Assembly (NCBI RefSeq): GCF_022965805.1
Contig: NC_133114.1
Location: forward strand, 7,398,261-7,462,260
From: Primulina eburnea
Taxonomy: Eukaryota; Streptophyta; Magnoliopsida; Lamiales; Gesneriaceae
Length of the DNA stretch: 64,000 nucleotides
Direction: 5' to 3'
In this document: piece after piece, positions 37,708 to 53,200 of the stretch
Layout of the letters: the number at the start of each line of letters is the position of its first letter
Numbering within the stretch: position 1 is the first letter of the stretch
The notes under the pieces: generated by a model
Seen by the model: the letters and a program-made list of their open reading frames with translations, nothing else
Databases searched by the model: none
Told to the model about the DNA's origin: nothing
Translations under genes and position numbers: made by a program

Positions 37708-37732
37708 NNNNNNNNNNNNNNNNNNNNNNNNN
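37708..37732. other. Assembly gap (25 N)
   Basis: Twenty-five unknown bases join the partial gag to the middle of a satellite unit. The fixed small number suggests a placeholder of unknown true size, so neighbouring order and spacing should not be trusted. Confidence 0.98.
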
Positions 37733-40700
37733 CCAAAATAAAGTCCATAGAAATGTCAATCCAAGTTCTTTTTAAGAATAGCACGCAAAAGTGTTCCCAA
37801 AGTTCTATTGACAACTTCAGTTTGTCCATCCGTTTGAGGATGAAAAGTAGTAGAAAACAACAATTTTGTGCCAAGTTTAGCCCATAAAGTCTTCCAAAAG
37901 TAACTCAAGAATTTAACATCGCGACCAGAAACAATAGTCCTAGGCATGCCATGCAACCTAACGACTTCTCTAAAGAACAAATCCGCAATGTTTGAAGCAT
38001 CATCGGTTTTATGACAAGCTATAAAATGTGCCATCTTAGAGAATCTATCCACAACAACAAAAATAGAATCCCTCCCCTTCTTAGTCCTAGGCAACCCCAA
38101 AATAAAGTCCATAGAAATGTCAATCCAAGTTCTTTTTAAGAATAGCACGCAAAAGTGTTCCCAAAGTTCTATTGACAACTTCAGTTTGTCCATCCGTTTG
38201 AGGATGACAAGTAGTAGAAAACAACAATTTTGTGCCAAGTTTAGCCCATAAAGTCTTCCAAAAGTAACTCAAGAATTTAACATCGCGACCAGAAACAATA
38301 GTCCTAGGCATGCCATGCAACCTAACGACTTCTCTAAAGAACAAATCCGCCAATGTTTGAAGCATCATCGGTTTTATGACAAGCTATAAAATGTGCCATC
38401 TTAGAGAATCTATCCACAACAACCAAAATAGAATCCCTCCCCTTCTTAGTCCTAGGCAACCCCAAAATAAAGTCCATAGAAATGTCAATCCAAGTTCTTT
38501 TTAAGAATAGCACGCAAAAGTGTTCCCAAAGTTCTATTGACAACTTCAGTTTGTCCATCCGTTTGAGGATGACAAGTAGTAGAAAACAACAATTTTGTGC
38601 CAAGTTTAGCCCATAGAGTCTTCCAAAAGTAACTCAAGAATTTAACATCGCGACCAGAAACAATAGTCCTAGGCATGCCATGCAACCTAACGACTTCTCT
38701 AAAGAACAAATCCGCCATGTTTGAAGCATCATCGGTTTTATGACAAGCTATAAAATGTGCCATCTTAGAGAATCTATCCACAACAACAAAATAGAATCCC
38801 TCCCCTTCTTAGTCCTAGGCAACCCCAAAATAAAGTCCATAGAATTGTCAATCCAAGTTCTTTTTAAGAATAGCACGCAAAAGTGTTCCCAAAGTTCTAT
38901 TGACAACTTCAGTTTGTCCATCCGTTTGAGGATGACAAGTAGTAGAAAACAACAATTTTGTGCCAAGTTTAGCCCATAAGTCTTCCAAAAGTAACTCAAG
39001 AATTTAACATCGCGACAGAAACAATAGTCCTAGGCATGCCATGCAACCTACGACTTCTCTAAAGAACAAATCCGCAATGTTTGAAGCATCATCGGTTTTA
39101 TGACAAGCTATAAAATGTGCCATCTTAGAGAATCTATCCACAACAACAAAATAGAATCCCTCCCCTTCTTAGTCCTAGGCAACCCCAAAATAAAGTCCAT
39201 AGAATGTCAATCCAAGTTCTTTTTAAGAATAGCACGCAAAAGTGTTCCCAAAGTTCTATTGACAACTTCAGTTTGTCCATCCGTTTGAGGATGACAAGTA
39301 GTAGAAAACAACAATTTTGTGCCAAGTTTAGCCCATAAAGTCTTCCAAAAGTAACTCAAGAATTTAACATCGCGACCAGAACAATAGTCCTAGGCATGCC
39401 ATGCAACCTAACGACTTCTCTAAAGAACAAATCCGCAATGTTTGAAGCATCATCGGTTTTATGACAAGCTATAAAATGTGCCATCTTAGAGAATCTATCC
39501 ACAACAACCAAAATAGAATCCCTCCCCTTCTTAGTCCTAGGCAACCCCAAAATAAAGTCCATAGAAATGTCAATCCAAGTTCTTTTTAAGAATAGCACGC
39601 AAAGTGTTCCCAAAGTTCTATTGACAACTTCAGTTTGTCCATCCGTTTGAGGATGAAAAGTAGTAGAAAACAACAATTTTGTGCCAAGTTTAGCCCATAA
39701 GTTTTCCAAAAGTAACTCAAGAATTTAACATCGCTGACCAGAAACAATAGTCCTAGGCATGCCATGCAACCTATCGACTTCTCTAAAGAACAAATCCGCA
39801 ATGTTTGAAGCATCATCGGTTTTATGACAAGCTATAAAATGTGCCATCTTAGAGAATCTATCCACAACAACAAAAATAGAATCCCTCCCCTTCTTAGTCC
39901 AACCCCAAAATAAAGTCCATAGAAATGTCAATCCAAGTTCTTTTTAAGAATAGCACGCAAAAGTGTTCCCAAAGTTCTATTGACAACTTCAGTTTGTCCA
40001 TCCGTTTGAGGATGAAAAGTAGTAGAAAACAACAATTTTGTGCCAAGTTTAGCCCATAAAGTCTTCCAAAAGTAACTCAAGAATTTAACATCGCGACCAG
40101 AAACAATAGTCCTAGGCATGCCATGCAACCTATCGACTTCTCTAAAGAACAAATCCGCCATGTTTGAAGCATCATCGGTTTTATGACAAGCTATAAAATG
40201 TGCCATCTTAGAGAATCTATCCACAACAACAAAAATAGAATCCCCTCCCTTCTTAGTCCTAGGCAACCCCAAAATAAAGTCCATAGAAATGTCAATCCAA
40301 GTTCTTTTTAAGAATAGCACGCAAAAGTGTTCCCAAAGTTCTATTGACAACTTCAGTTTGTCCATCCGTTTGAGGATGACAAGTAGTAGAAAACAACAAT
40401 TTTGTGCCAAGTTTAGCCCATAAAGTCTTCCAAAAGTAACTCAAGAATTTAACATCGCGACCAGAAACAATAGTCCTAGGCATGCCATGCAACCTAACGA
40501 CTTCTCTAAAGAACAAATCCGCAATGTTTGAAGCATCATCGGTTTTATGACAAGCTATAAAATGTGCCATCTTAGAGAATCTATCCACAACAACCAAAAT
40601 AGAATCCCTCCCCTTCTTAGTCCTAGGCAACCCCAAAATAAAGTCCATAGAAATGTCAATCCAAGTTCTTTTTAAGAATAGCACGCAAAAGTGTTCCCAA

Positions 40701-43700
40701 AGTTCTATTGACAACTTCAGTTTGTCCATCCGTTTGAGGATGAAAAGTAGTAGAAAACAACAATTTTGTGCCAAGTTTAGCCCATAAAGTCTTCCAAAAG
40801 TAACTCAAGAATTTAACATCGCGACCAGAAACAATAGTCCTAGGCATGCCATGCAACCTAATCGACTTCTCTAAAGAACAAATCCGCAATGTTTGAAGCA
40901 TCATCGGTTTTATGACAAGCTATAAAATGTGCCATCTTAGAGAATCTATCCACAACAACAAAAATAGAATCCCTCCCCTTCTTAGTCCTAGGCAACCCCA
41001 AAATAAAGTCCATAGAAATGTCAATCCAAGTTCTTTTTAAGAATAGCACGCAAAAGTGTTCCCAAAGTTCTATTGACAACTTCAGTTTGTCCATCCGTTT
41101 GAGGATGACAAGTAGTAGAAAACAACAATTTTGTGCCAAGTTTAGCCCATAAAGTCTTCCAAAAGTAACTCAAGAATTTAACATCGCGACCAGAAACAAT
41201 AGTCCTAGGCATGCCATGCAACCTAACGACTTCTCTAAAGAACAAATCCGCAATGTTTGAAGCATCATCGGTTTTATGACAAGCTATAAAATGTGCCATC
41301 TTAGAGAATCTATCCACAACAACCAAAATAGAATCCCTCCCCTTCTTAGTCCTAGGCAACCCCAAAATAAAGTCCATAGAAATGTCAATCCAAGTTCTTT
41401 TTAAGAATAGCACGCAAAAGTGTTCCCAAAGTTCTATTGACAACTTCAGTTTGTCCATCCGTTTGAGGATGAAAAGTAGTAGAAAACAACAATTTTGTGC
41501 CAAGTTTAGCCCATAAGTCTTCCAAAAGTAACTCAAGAATTTAACATCGCGACCAGAAACAATAGTCCTAGGCATGCCATGCAACCTAACGACTTCTCTA
41601 AAGAACAAATCCGCAATGTTTGAAGCATCATCGGTTTTATGACAAGCTATAAAATGTGCCATCTTAGAGAATCTATCCACAACAACAAAATAGAATCCCT
41701 CCCCTTCTTAGTCCTAGGCAACCCCAAAATAAAGTCCATAGAAATGTCAATCCAAGTTCTTTTTAAGAATAGCACGCAAAAGTGTTCCCAAAGTTCTATT
41801 GACAACTTCAGTTTGTCCATCCGTTTGAGGATGACAAGTAGTAGAAAACAACAATTTTGTGCCAAGTTTAGCCCATAAAGTCTTCCAAAAGTAACTCAAG
41901 AATTTAACATCGCGACCAGAAACAATAGTCCTAGGCATGCCATGCAACCTAACGACTTCTCTAAAGAACAAATCCGCAATGTTTGAAGCATCATCGGTTT
42001 TATGACAAGCTATAAAATGTGCCATCTTAGAGAATCTATCCACAACAACAAAAATAGAATCCCTCCCCTTCTTAGTCCTAGGCAACCCCAAAATAAAGTC
42101 CATAGAAATGTCAATCCAAGTTCTTTTTAAGAATAGCACGCAAAAGTGTTCCCAAAGTTCTATTGACAACTTCAGTTTGTCCATCCGTTTGAGGATGACA
42201 AGTAGTAGAAAACAACAATTTTGTGCCAAGTTTAGCCCATAAAGTCTTCCAAAAGTAACTCAAGAATTTAACATCGCGACCAGAAACAATAGTCCTAGGC
42301 ATGCCATGCAACCTAACGACTTCTCTAAAGAACAAATCCGCAATGTTTGAAGCATCATCGGTTTTATGACAAGCTATAAAATGTGCCATCTTAGAGAATC
42401 TATCCACAACAACAAAATAGAATCCCTCCCCTTCTTAGTCCTAGGCAACCCCAAAATAAAGTCCATAGAAATGTCAATCCAAGTTCTTTTTAAGAATAGC
42501 ACGCAAAAGTGTTCCCAAAGTTCTATTGACAACTTCAGTTTGTCCATCCGTTTGAGGATGACAAGTAGTAGAAAACAACAATTTTGTGCCAAGTTTAGCC
42601 CATAAAGTCTTCCAAAAGTAACTCAAGAATTTAACATCGCGACCAGAAACAATAGTCCTAGGCATGCCATGCAACCTAACGACTTCTCTAAAGAACAAAT
42701 CCGCAATGTTTGAAGCATCATCGGTTTTATGACAAGCTATAAAATGTGCCATCTTAGAGAATCTATCCACAACAACAAAAATAGAATCCCTCCCCTTCTT
42801 AGTCCTAGGCAACCCCAAAATAAAGTCCATAGAAATGTCAATCCAAGTTCTTTTTAAGAATAGCACGCAAAAGTGTTCCCAAAGTTCTATTGACAACTTC
42901 AGTTTGTCCATCCGTTTGAGGATGAAAAGTAGTAGAAAACAACAATTTTGTGCCAAGTTTAGCCCATAAAGTCTTCCAAAAGTAACTCAAGAATTTAACA
43001 TCGCGACCAGAAACAATAGTCCTAGGCATGCCATGCAACCTAACGACTTCTCTAAAGAACAAATCCGCCATGTTTGAAGCATCATCGGTTTTATGACAAG
43101 CTATAAAATGTGCCATCTTAGAGAATCTATCCACAACAACAAAAATAGAATCCCTCCCCTTCTTAGTCCTAGGCAACCCCAAAATAAAGTCCATAGAAAT
43201 GTCAATCCAAGTTCTTTTTAAGAATAGCACGCAAAAGTGTTCCCAAAGTTCTATTGACAACTTCAGTTTGTCCATCCGTTTGAGGATGACAAGTAGTAGA
43301 AAACAACAATTTTGTGCCAAGTTTAGCCCATAAAGTCTTCCAAAAGTAACTCAAGAATTTAACATCGCGACCAGAAACAATAGTCCTAGGCATGCCATGC
43401 AACCTAACGACTTCTCTAAAGAACAAATCCGCAATGTTTGAAGCATCATCGGTTTTATGACAAGCTATAAAATGTGCCATCTTAGAGAATCTATCCACAA
43501 CAACAAAAATAGAATCCCTCCCCTTCTTAGTCCTAGGCAACCCCAAAATAAAGTCCATAGAAATGTCAATCCAAGTTCTTTTTAAGAATAGCACGCAAAA
43601 GTGTTCCCAAAGTTCTATTGACAACTTCAGTTTGTCCATCCGTTTGAGGATGACAAGTAGTAGAAAACAACAATTTTGTGCCAAGTTTAGCCCATAAGTC

Positions 43701-46700
43701 TTCCAAAAGTAACTCAAGAATTTAACATCGCGACCAGAAACAATAGTCCTAGGCATGCCATGCAACCTACGACTTCTCTAAAGAACAAATCCGCCATGTT
43801 TGAAGCATCATCGGTTTTATGACAAGCTATAAAATGTGCCATCTTAGAGAATCTATCCACAACAACAAAAATAGAATCCCTCCCCTTCTTAGTCCTAGGC
43901 AACCCCAAAATAAAGTCCATAGAAATGTCAATCCAAGTTCTTTTTAAGAATAGCACGCAAAAGTGTTCCCAAAGTTCTATTGACAACTTCAGTTTGTCCA
44001 TCCGTTTGAGGATGAAAAGTAGTAGAAAACAACAATTTTGTGCCAAGTTTAGCCCATAAAGTCTTCCAAAAGTAACTCAAGAATTTAACATCGCGAACAG
44101 AATCAATAGTCCTAGGCATGCCATGCAACCTAACGACTTCTCTAAAGAACAAATCCGCAATGTTTGAAGCATCATCGGTTTTATGACAAGCTATAAAATG
44201 TGCCATCTTAGAGAATCTATCCACAACAACAAAAATAGAATCCCTCCCCTTCTTAGTCCTAGGCAACCCCAAAATAAAGTCCATAGAAATGTCAATCCAA
44301 GTTCTTTTTAAGAATAGCACGCAAAAGTGTTCCAAAGTTCTATTGACAACTTCAGTTTGTCCATCCGTTTGAGGATGACAAGTAGTAGAAAACAACAATT
44401 TTGTGCCAAGTTTAGCCCATAAAGTCTTCCAAAAGTAACTCAAGAATTTAACATCGCGACCAGAAACAATAGTCCTAGGCATGCCATGCAACCTAACGAC
44501 TTCTCTAAAGAACAAATCCGCAATGTTTGAAGCATCATCGGTTTTATGACAAGCTATAAAATGTGCCATCTTAGAGAATCTATCCACAACAACAAAATAG
44601 AATCCCTCCCCTTCTTAGTCCTAGGCAACCCCAAAATAAAGTCCATAGAAATGTCAATCCAAGTTCTTTTTAAGAATAGCACGCAAAAGTGTTCCCAAAG
44701 TTCTATTGACAACTTCAGTTTGTCCATCCGTTTGAGGATGAAAAGTAGTAGAAAACAACAATTTTGTGCCAAGTTTAGCCCATAAAGTCTTCCAAAAGTA
44801 ACTCAAGAATTTAACATCGCGACCAGAAACAATAGTCCTAGGCATGCCATGCAACCTAACGACTTCTCTAAAGAACAAATCCGCAATGTTTGAAGCATCA
44901 TCGGTTTTATGACAAGCTATAAAATGTGCCATCTTAGAGAATCTATCCACAACAACAAAATAGAATCCCTCCCCTTCTTAGTCCTAGGCAACCCCAAAAT
45001 AAAGTCCATAGAAATGTCAATCCAAGTTCTTTTTAAGAATAGCACGCAAAAGTGTTCCCAAAGTTCTATTGACAACTTCAGTTTGTCCATCCGTTTGAGG
45101 ATGACAAGTAGTAGAAAACAACAATTTTGTGCCAAGTTTAGCCCATAAAGTCTTCCAAAAGTAACTCAAGAATTTAACATCGCGACCAGAAACAATAGTC
45201 CTAGGCATGCCATGCAACCTAACGACTTCTCTAAAGAACAAATCCGCAATGTTTGAAGCATCATCGGTTTTATGACAAGCTATAAAATGTGCCATCTTAG
45301 AGAATCTATCCACAACAACCAAAATAGAATCCCTCCCCTTCTTAGTCCTAGGCAACCCCAAAATAAAGTCCATAGAAATGTCAATCCAAGTTCTTTTTAA
45401 GAATAGCACGCAAAAGTGTTCCCAAAGTTCTATTGACAACTTCAGTTTGTCCATCCGTTTGAGGATGAAAAGTAGTAGAAAACAACAATTTTGTGCCAAG
45501 TTTAGCCCATAAGTCTTCCAAAAGTAACTCAAGAATTTAACATCGCGACCAGAAACAATAGTCCTAGGCATGCCATGCAACCTATCGACTTCTCTAAAGA
45601 ACAAATCCGCCATGTTTGAAGCATCATCGGTTTTATGACAAGCTATAAAATGTGCCATCTTAGAGAATCTATCCACAACAACAAAATAGAATCCCTCCCC
45701 TTCTTAGTCCTAGGCAACCCCAAAATAAAGTCCATAGAAATTGTCAATCCAAGTTCTTTTTAAGAATAGCACGCAAAAGTGTTCCCAAAGTTCTATTGAC
45801 AACTTCAGTTTGTCCATCCGTTTGAGGATGACAAGTAGTAGAAAACAACAATTTTGTGCCAAGTTTAGCCCATAAAGTCTTCCAAAAGTAACTCAAGAAT
45901 TTAACATCGCGAACATAATCAATAGTCCTAGGCATGCCATGCAACCTAACGACTTCTCTAAAGAACAAATCCGCAATGTTTGAAGCATCATCGGTTTTAT
46001 GACAAGCTATAAAATGTGCCATCTTAGAGAATCTATCCACAACAACAAAAATAGAATCCCTCCCTTCTTAGTCCTAGGCAACCCAAAATAAAGTCCATAG
46101 AAATGTCAATCCAAGTTCTTTTTAAGAATAGCACGCAAAAGTGTTCCCAAAGTTCTATTGACAACTTCAGTTTGTCCATCCGTTTGAGGATGACAAGTAG
46201 TAGAAAACAACAATTTTGTGCCAAGTTTAGCCCATAGAAGTCTTCCAAAAGTAACTCAAGAATTTAACATCGCGACCAGAAACAATAGTCCTAGGCATGC
46301 CATGCAACCTAACGACTTCTCTAAAGAACAAATCCGCAATGTTTGAAGCATCATCGGTTTTATGACAAGCTATAAAATGTGCCATCTTAGAGAATCTATC
46401 CACAACAACCAAAATAGAATCCCTCCCCTTCTTAGTCCTAGGCAACCCCAAAATAAAGTCCATAGAAATGTCAATCCAAGTTCTTTTTAAGAATAGCACG
46501 CAAAAGTGTTCCCAAAGTTCTATTGACAACTTCAGTTTGTCCATCCGTTTGAGGATGACAAGTAGTAGAAAACAACAATTTTGTGCCAAGTTTAGCCCAT
46601 AGAGTTTTCCAAAAGTAACTCAAGAATTTAACATCGCGACCAGAAACAATAGTCCTAGGCATGCCATGCAACCTATCGACTTCTCTAAAGAACAAATCCG

Positions 46701-47299
46701 CCATGTTTGAAGCATCATCGGTTTTATGACAAGCTATAAAATGTGCCATCTTAGAGAATCTATCCACAACAACCAAAATAGAATCCCTCCCCTTCTTAGT
46801 CCTAGGCAACCCCAAAATAAAGTCCATAGAATGTCAATCCAAGTTCTTTTTAAGAATAGCACGCAAAAGTGTTCCCAAAGTTCTATTGACAACTTCAGTT
46901 TGTCCATCCGTTTGAGGATGAAAAGTAGTAGAAAACAACAATTTTGTGCCAAGTTTAGCCCATAAAGTCTTCCAAAAGTAACTCAAGAATTTAACATCGC
47001 GACCAGAATCAATAGTCCTAGGCATGCCATGCAACCTAACGACTTCTCTAAAGAACAAATCCGCAATGTTTGAAGCATCATCGGTTTTATGACAAGCTAT
47101 AAAATGTGCCATCTTAGAGAATCTATCCACAACAACAAAAATAGAATCCCTCCCCTTCTTAGTCCTAGGCAACCCCAAAATAAAGTCCATAGAAATGTCA
47201 ATCCAAGTTCTTTTTAAGAATAGCACGCAAAAGTGTTTCCAAAGTTCTATTGACAACTTCAGTTTGTCCATCCGTTTGAGGATGACAAGTAGTAGAAAA

Positions 47300-50200
47300 C
47301 AACAATTTTGTGCCAAGTTTAGCCCATAAAGTCTTCCAAAAGTAACTCAAGAATTTAACATCTCGACCAGAAACAATAGTCCTAGGCATGCCATGCAACC
47401 TAACGACTTCTCTAAAGAACAAATCCGCAATGTTTGAAGCATCATCGGTTTTATGACAAGCTATAAAATGTGCCATCTTAGAGAATCTATCCACAACAAC
47501 CAAAATAGAATCCCTCCCCTTCTTAGTCCTAGGCAACCCCAAAATAAAGTCCATAGAAATGTCAATCCAAGTTCTTTTTAAGAATAGCACGCAAAAGTGT
47601 TCCCAAAGTTCTATTGACAACTTCAGTTTGTCCATCCGTTTGAGGATGAAAAGTAGTAGGAAAACAACAATTTTGTGCCAAGTTTAGCCCATTAGAGTTT
47701 TCCAAAAGTAACTCAAGAATTTAACATCGCGACCAGAAACAATAGTCCTAGGCATGCCATGCAACCTATCGACTTCTCTAAAGAACAAATCCGCCATGTT
47801 TGAAGCATCATCGGTTTTATGGACAAGCTATAAAATGTGCCATCTTAGAGAATCTATCCACAACAACAAAAATAGAATCCCTCCCCTTCTTAGTCCTAGG
47901 CAACCCCAAAATAAAGTCCTATAGAATTGTCAATCCAAGTTCTTTTTAAGAATAGCACGCAAAAGTGTTCCCAAAGTTCTATTGACAACTTCAGTTTGTC
48001 CATCCGTTTGAGGATGAAAAGTAGTAGAAAACAACAATTTTGTGCAAGTTTAGCCCATAAAGTCTTCCAAAAGTAACTCAAGAATTTAACATCGCGACCA
48101 TAATCAATAGTCCTAGGCATGCCATGCAACCTAAGGACTTCTCTAAAGAACAAATCCGCAATGTTTGAAGCATCATCGGTTTTATGACAAGCTATAAAAT
48201 GTGCCATCTTAGAGAATCTATCCACAACAACAAAAATAGAATCCCTCTCCTTCTTAGTCCTAGGCAACCCAAAATAAAGTCCATAGAAATGTCAATCCAA
48301 GTTCTTTTTAAGAATAGCACGCAAAAGTGTTCCCAAAGTTCTATTGACAACTTCAGTTTGTCCATCCGTTTGAGGATGACAAGTAGTAGAAAACAACAAT
48401 TTTGTGCCAAGTTTAGCCCATAGAAGTCTTCCAAAAGTAACTCAAGAATTTAACATCTCGACCAGAAACAATAGTCCTAGGCATGCCATGCAACCTAACG
48501 ACTTCTCTAAAGAACAAATCCGCAATGTTTGAAGCATCATCGGTTTTATGACAAGCTATAAAATGTGCCATCTTAGAGAATCTATCCACAACAACCAAAA
48601 TAGAATCCCTCCCCTTCTTAGTCCTAGGCAACCCCAAAATAAAGTCCATAGAAATGTCAATCCAAGTTCTTTTTAAGAATAGCACGCAAAAGTGTTCCCA
48701 AAGTTCTATTGACAACTTCAGTTTGTCCATCCGTTTGAGGATGAAAAGTAGTAGGAAAACAACAATTTTGTGCCAAGTTTAGCCCATTGAAGTTTTCCAA
48801 AAGTAACTCAAGAATTTAACATCGCGACCAGAAACAATAGTCCTAGGCATGCCATGCAACCTATCGACTTCTCTAAAGAACAAATCCGCCATGTTTGAAG
48901 CATCATCGGTTTTATGACAAGCTATAAAATGTGCCATCTTAGAGAATCTATCCACAACAACAAAAATAGAATCCCTCCCCTTCTTAGTCCTAGGCAACCC
49001 CAAAATAAAGTCCATAGAATTGTCAATCCAAGTTCTTTTTAAGAATAGCACGCAAAAGTGTTCCCAAAGTTCTATTGACAACTTCAGTTTGTCCATCCGT
49101 TTGAGGATGAAAAGTAGTAGAAAACAACAATTTTGTGCAATGTTTAGCCCATAAAGTCTTCCAAAAGTAACTCAAGAATTTAACATCGCGAACATAATCA
49201 ATAGTCCTAGGCATGCCATGCAACCTAAGGACTTCTCTAAAGAACAAATCCGCAATGTTTGAAGCATCATCGGTTTTATGACAAGCTATAAAATGTGCCA
49301 TCTTAGAGAATCTATCCACAACAACAAAAATAGAATCCCTCCCCTTCTTAGTCCTAGGCAAACCCAAAATAAAGTCCATAGAAATGTCAATCCAAGTTCT
49401 TTTTAAGAATAGCACGCAAAAGTGTTCCCAAAGTTCTATTGACAACTTCAGTTTGTCCATCCGTTTGAGGATGACAAGTAGTAGAAAACAACAATTTTGT
49501 GCCAAGTTTAGCCCATAGAAGTCTTCCAAAAGTAACTCAAGAATTTAACATCTCGACCAGAAACAATAGTCCTAGGCATGCCATGCAACCTAACGACTTC
49601 TCTAAAGAACAAATCCGCAATGTTTGAAGCATCATCGGTTTTATGACAAGCTATAAAATGTGCCATCTTAGAGAATCTATCCACAACAACCAAAATAGAA
49701 TCCCTCCCCTTCTTAGTCCTAGGCAACCCCAAAATAAAGTCCATAGAAATGTCAATCCAAGTTCTTTTTAAGAATAGCACGCAAAAGTGTTCCCAAAGTT
49801 CTATTGACAACTTCAGTTTGTCCATCCGTTTGAGGATGAAAAGTAGTAGAAAACAACAATTTTGTGCCAAGTTTAGCCCATTAAGTTTTCCAAAAGTAAC
49901 TCAAGAATTTAACATCGCGACCAGAAACAATAGTCCTAGGCATGCCATGCAACCTATCGACTTCTCTAAAGAACAAATCCGCCATGTTTGAAGCATCATC
50001 GGTTTTATGACAAGCTATAAAATGTGCCATCTTAGAGAATCTATCCACAACAACCAAAATAGAATCCCTCCCCTTCTTAGTCCTAGGCAACCCCAAAATA
50101 AAGTCCATAGAATTGTCAATCCAAGTTCTTTTTAAAATAGCACGCAAAAGTGTTCCCAAAGTTCTATTGACAACTTCAGTTTGTCCATCCGTTTGAGGAT

Positions 50201-53200
50201 GAAAAGTAGTAGAAAACAACAATTTTGTGCAAAGTTTAGCCCATAAAGTCTTCCAAAAGTAACTCAAGAATTTAACATCGCGAACATAATCAATAGTCCT
50301 AGGCATGCCATGCAACCTAATGACTTCTCTAAAGAACAAATCCGCAATGTTTGAAGCATCATCGGTTTTATGACAAGCTATAAAATGTGCCATCTTAGAG
50401 AATCTATCCACAACAACAAAAATAGAATCCCTCCCCTTCTTAGTCCTAGGCAACCCCAAAATAAAGTCCATAGAAATGTCAATCCAAGTTCTTTTTAAGA
50501 ATAGCACGCAAAAGTGTTTCCAAAGTTCTATTGACAACTTCAGTTTGTCCATCCGTTTGAGGATGACAAGTAGTAGAAAACAACAATTTTGTGCCAAGTT
50601 TAGCCCATAGAGTCTTCCAAAAGTAACTCAAGAATTTAACATCTCGACCAGAAACAATAGTCCTAGGCAATGCCATGCAACCTAACGACTTCTCTAAAGA
50701 ACAAATCCGCAATGTTTGAAGCATCATCGGTTTTATGACAAGCTATAAAATGTGCCATCTTAGAGAATCTATCCACAACAACCAAAATAGAATCCCTCCC
50801 CTTCTTAGTCCTAGGCAACCCCAAAATAAAGTCCATAGAAATGTCAATCCAAGTTCTTTTTAAGAATAGCACGCAAAAGTGTTCCCAAAGTTCTATTGAC
50901 AACTTCAGTTTGTCCATCCGTTTGAGGATGAAAAGTAGTGGAAAACAACAATTTTGTGCCAAGTTTAGCCCATTGAGTTTTCCAAAAGTAACTCAAGAAT
51001 TTAACATCGCGACCAGAAACAATAGTCCTAGGCATGCCATGCAACCTATCGACTTCTCTAAAGAACAAATCCGCCATGTTTGAAGCATCATCGGTTTTTG
51101 GACAAGCTATAAAATGTGCCATCTTAGAGAATCTATCCACAACAACAAAAATAGAATCCCTCCCCTTCTTAGTCCTAGGCAACCCCAAAATAAAGCTCAT
51201 AGAATTGTCAATCCAAGTTCTTTTTAAAAATAGCACGCAAAAGTGTTCCCAAAGTTCTATTGACAACTTCAGTTTGTCCATCCGTTTGAGGATGAAAAGT
51301 AGTAGAAAACAACAATTTTGTGCAAGTTTAGCCCATAAAGTCTTCCAAAAGTAACTCAAGAATTTAACATCGCGAACATAATCAATAAGTCCTAGGCATG
51401 CCATGCAACCTAAGGACTTCTCTAAAGAACAAATCCGCAATGTTTGAAGCATCATCGGTTTTATGACAAGCTATAAAATGTGCCATCTTAGAGAATCTAT
51501 CCACAACAACAAAAATAGAATCCCTCTCCTTCTTAGTCCTAGGCAACCCCAAAATAAAGTCCATAGAAATGTCAATCCAAGTTCATTTTAAGAATAGCAC
51601 GCAAAAGTGTTTCCAAAGTTCTATTGACAACTTCAGTTTGTCCATCCGTTTGAGGATGACAAGTAGTAGAAAACAACAATTTTGTGCCAAGTTTAGCCCA
51701 TAGAGTCTTCCAAAAGTAACTCAAGAATTTAACATCTCGACCAGAAACAATAGTCCTAGGCATGCCATGCAACCTAACGACTTCTCTAAAGAACAAATCC
51801 GCAATGTTTGAAGCATCATCGGTTTTATGACAAGCTATAAAATGTGCCATCTTAGAGAATCTATCCACAACAACCAAAATAGAATCCCTCCCCTTCTTAG
51901 TCCTAGGCAACCCCAAAATAAAGTCCATAGAAATGTCAATCCAAGTTCTTTTTAAGAATAGCACGCAAAAGTGTTCCCAAAGTTCTATTGACAACTTCAG
52001 TTTGTCCATCCGTTTGAGGATGAAAAGTAGTGGAAAACAACAATTTTGTGCCAAGTTTAGCCCATTGAGTTTTCCAAAAGTAACTCAAGAATTTAACATC
52101 GCGACCAGAAACAATAGTCCTTGGGCATGCCATGCAACCTATCGACTTCTCTAAAGAACAAATCCGCCATGTTTGAAGCATCATCGGTTTTTGGACAAGC
52201 TATAAAATGTGCCATCTTAGAGAATCTATCCACAACAACAAAAATAGAATCCCTCCCCTTCTTAGTCCTAGGCAACCCCAAAATAAAGTCCATAGAATGT
52301 CAATCCAAGTTCTTTTTAAAAATAGCACGCAAAAGTGTTCCCAAAGTTCTATTGACAACTTCAGTTTGTCCATCCGTTTGAGGATGAAAAGTAGTAGAAA
52401 ACAACAATTTTGTGCCAAGTTTAGCCCATAAAGTCTTCCAAAAGTAACTCAAGAATTTAACATCGCGAACATAATCAATAGTCCTAGGCATGCCATGCAA
52501 CCTAATGACTTCTCTAAAGAACAAATCCGCAATGTTTGAAGCATCATCGGTTTTATGACAAGCTATAAAATGTGCCATCTTAGAGAATCTATCCACAACA
52601 ACAAAAATAGAATCCCTCCCCTTCTTAGTCCTAGGCAACCCCAAAATAAAGTCCATAGAAATGTCAATCCAAGTTCTTTTTAAGAATAGCACGCAAAAGT
52701 GTTTCCAAAGTTCTATTGACAACTTCAGTTTGTCCATCCGTTTGAGGATGACAAGTAGTAGAAAACAACAATTTTGTGCCAAGTTTAGCCCATAGAGTCT
52801 TCCAAAAGTAACTCAAGAATTTAACATCGCGACCAGAAACAATAGTCCTAGGCATGCCATGCAACCTAACGACTTCTCTAAAGAACAAATCCGCAATGTT
52901 TGAAGCATCATCGGTTTTATGACAAGCTATAAAATGTGCCATCTTAGAGAATCTATCCACAACAACCAAAATAGAATCCCTCCCCTTCTTAGTCCTAGGC
53001 AACCCCAAAATAAAGTCCATAGAATGTCAATCCAAGTTCTTTTTAAGAATAGCACGCAAAAGTGTTCCCAAAGTTCTATTGACAACTTCAGTTTGTCCAT
53101 CCGTTTGAGGATGAAAAGTAGTAGAAAACAACAATTTTGTGCAAAGTTTAGCCCATAAAGTCTTCCAAAAGTAACTCAAGAATTTAACATCGCGAACATA

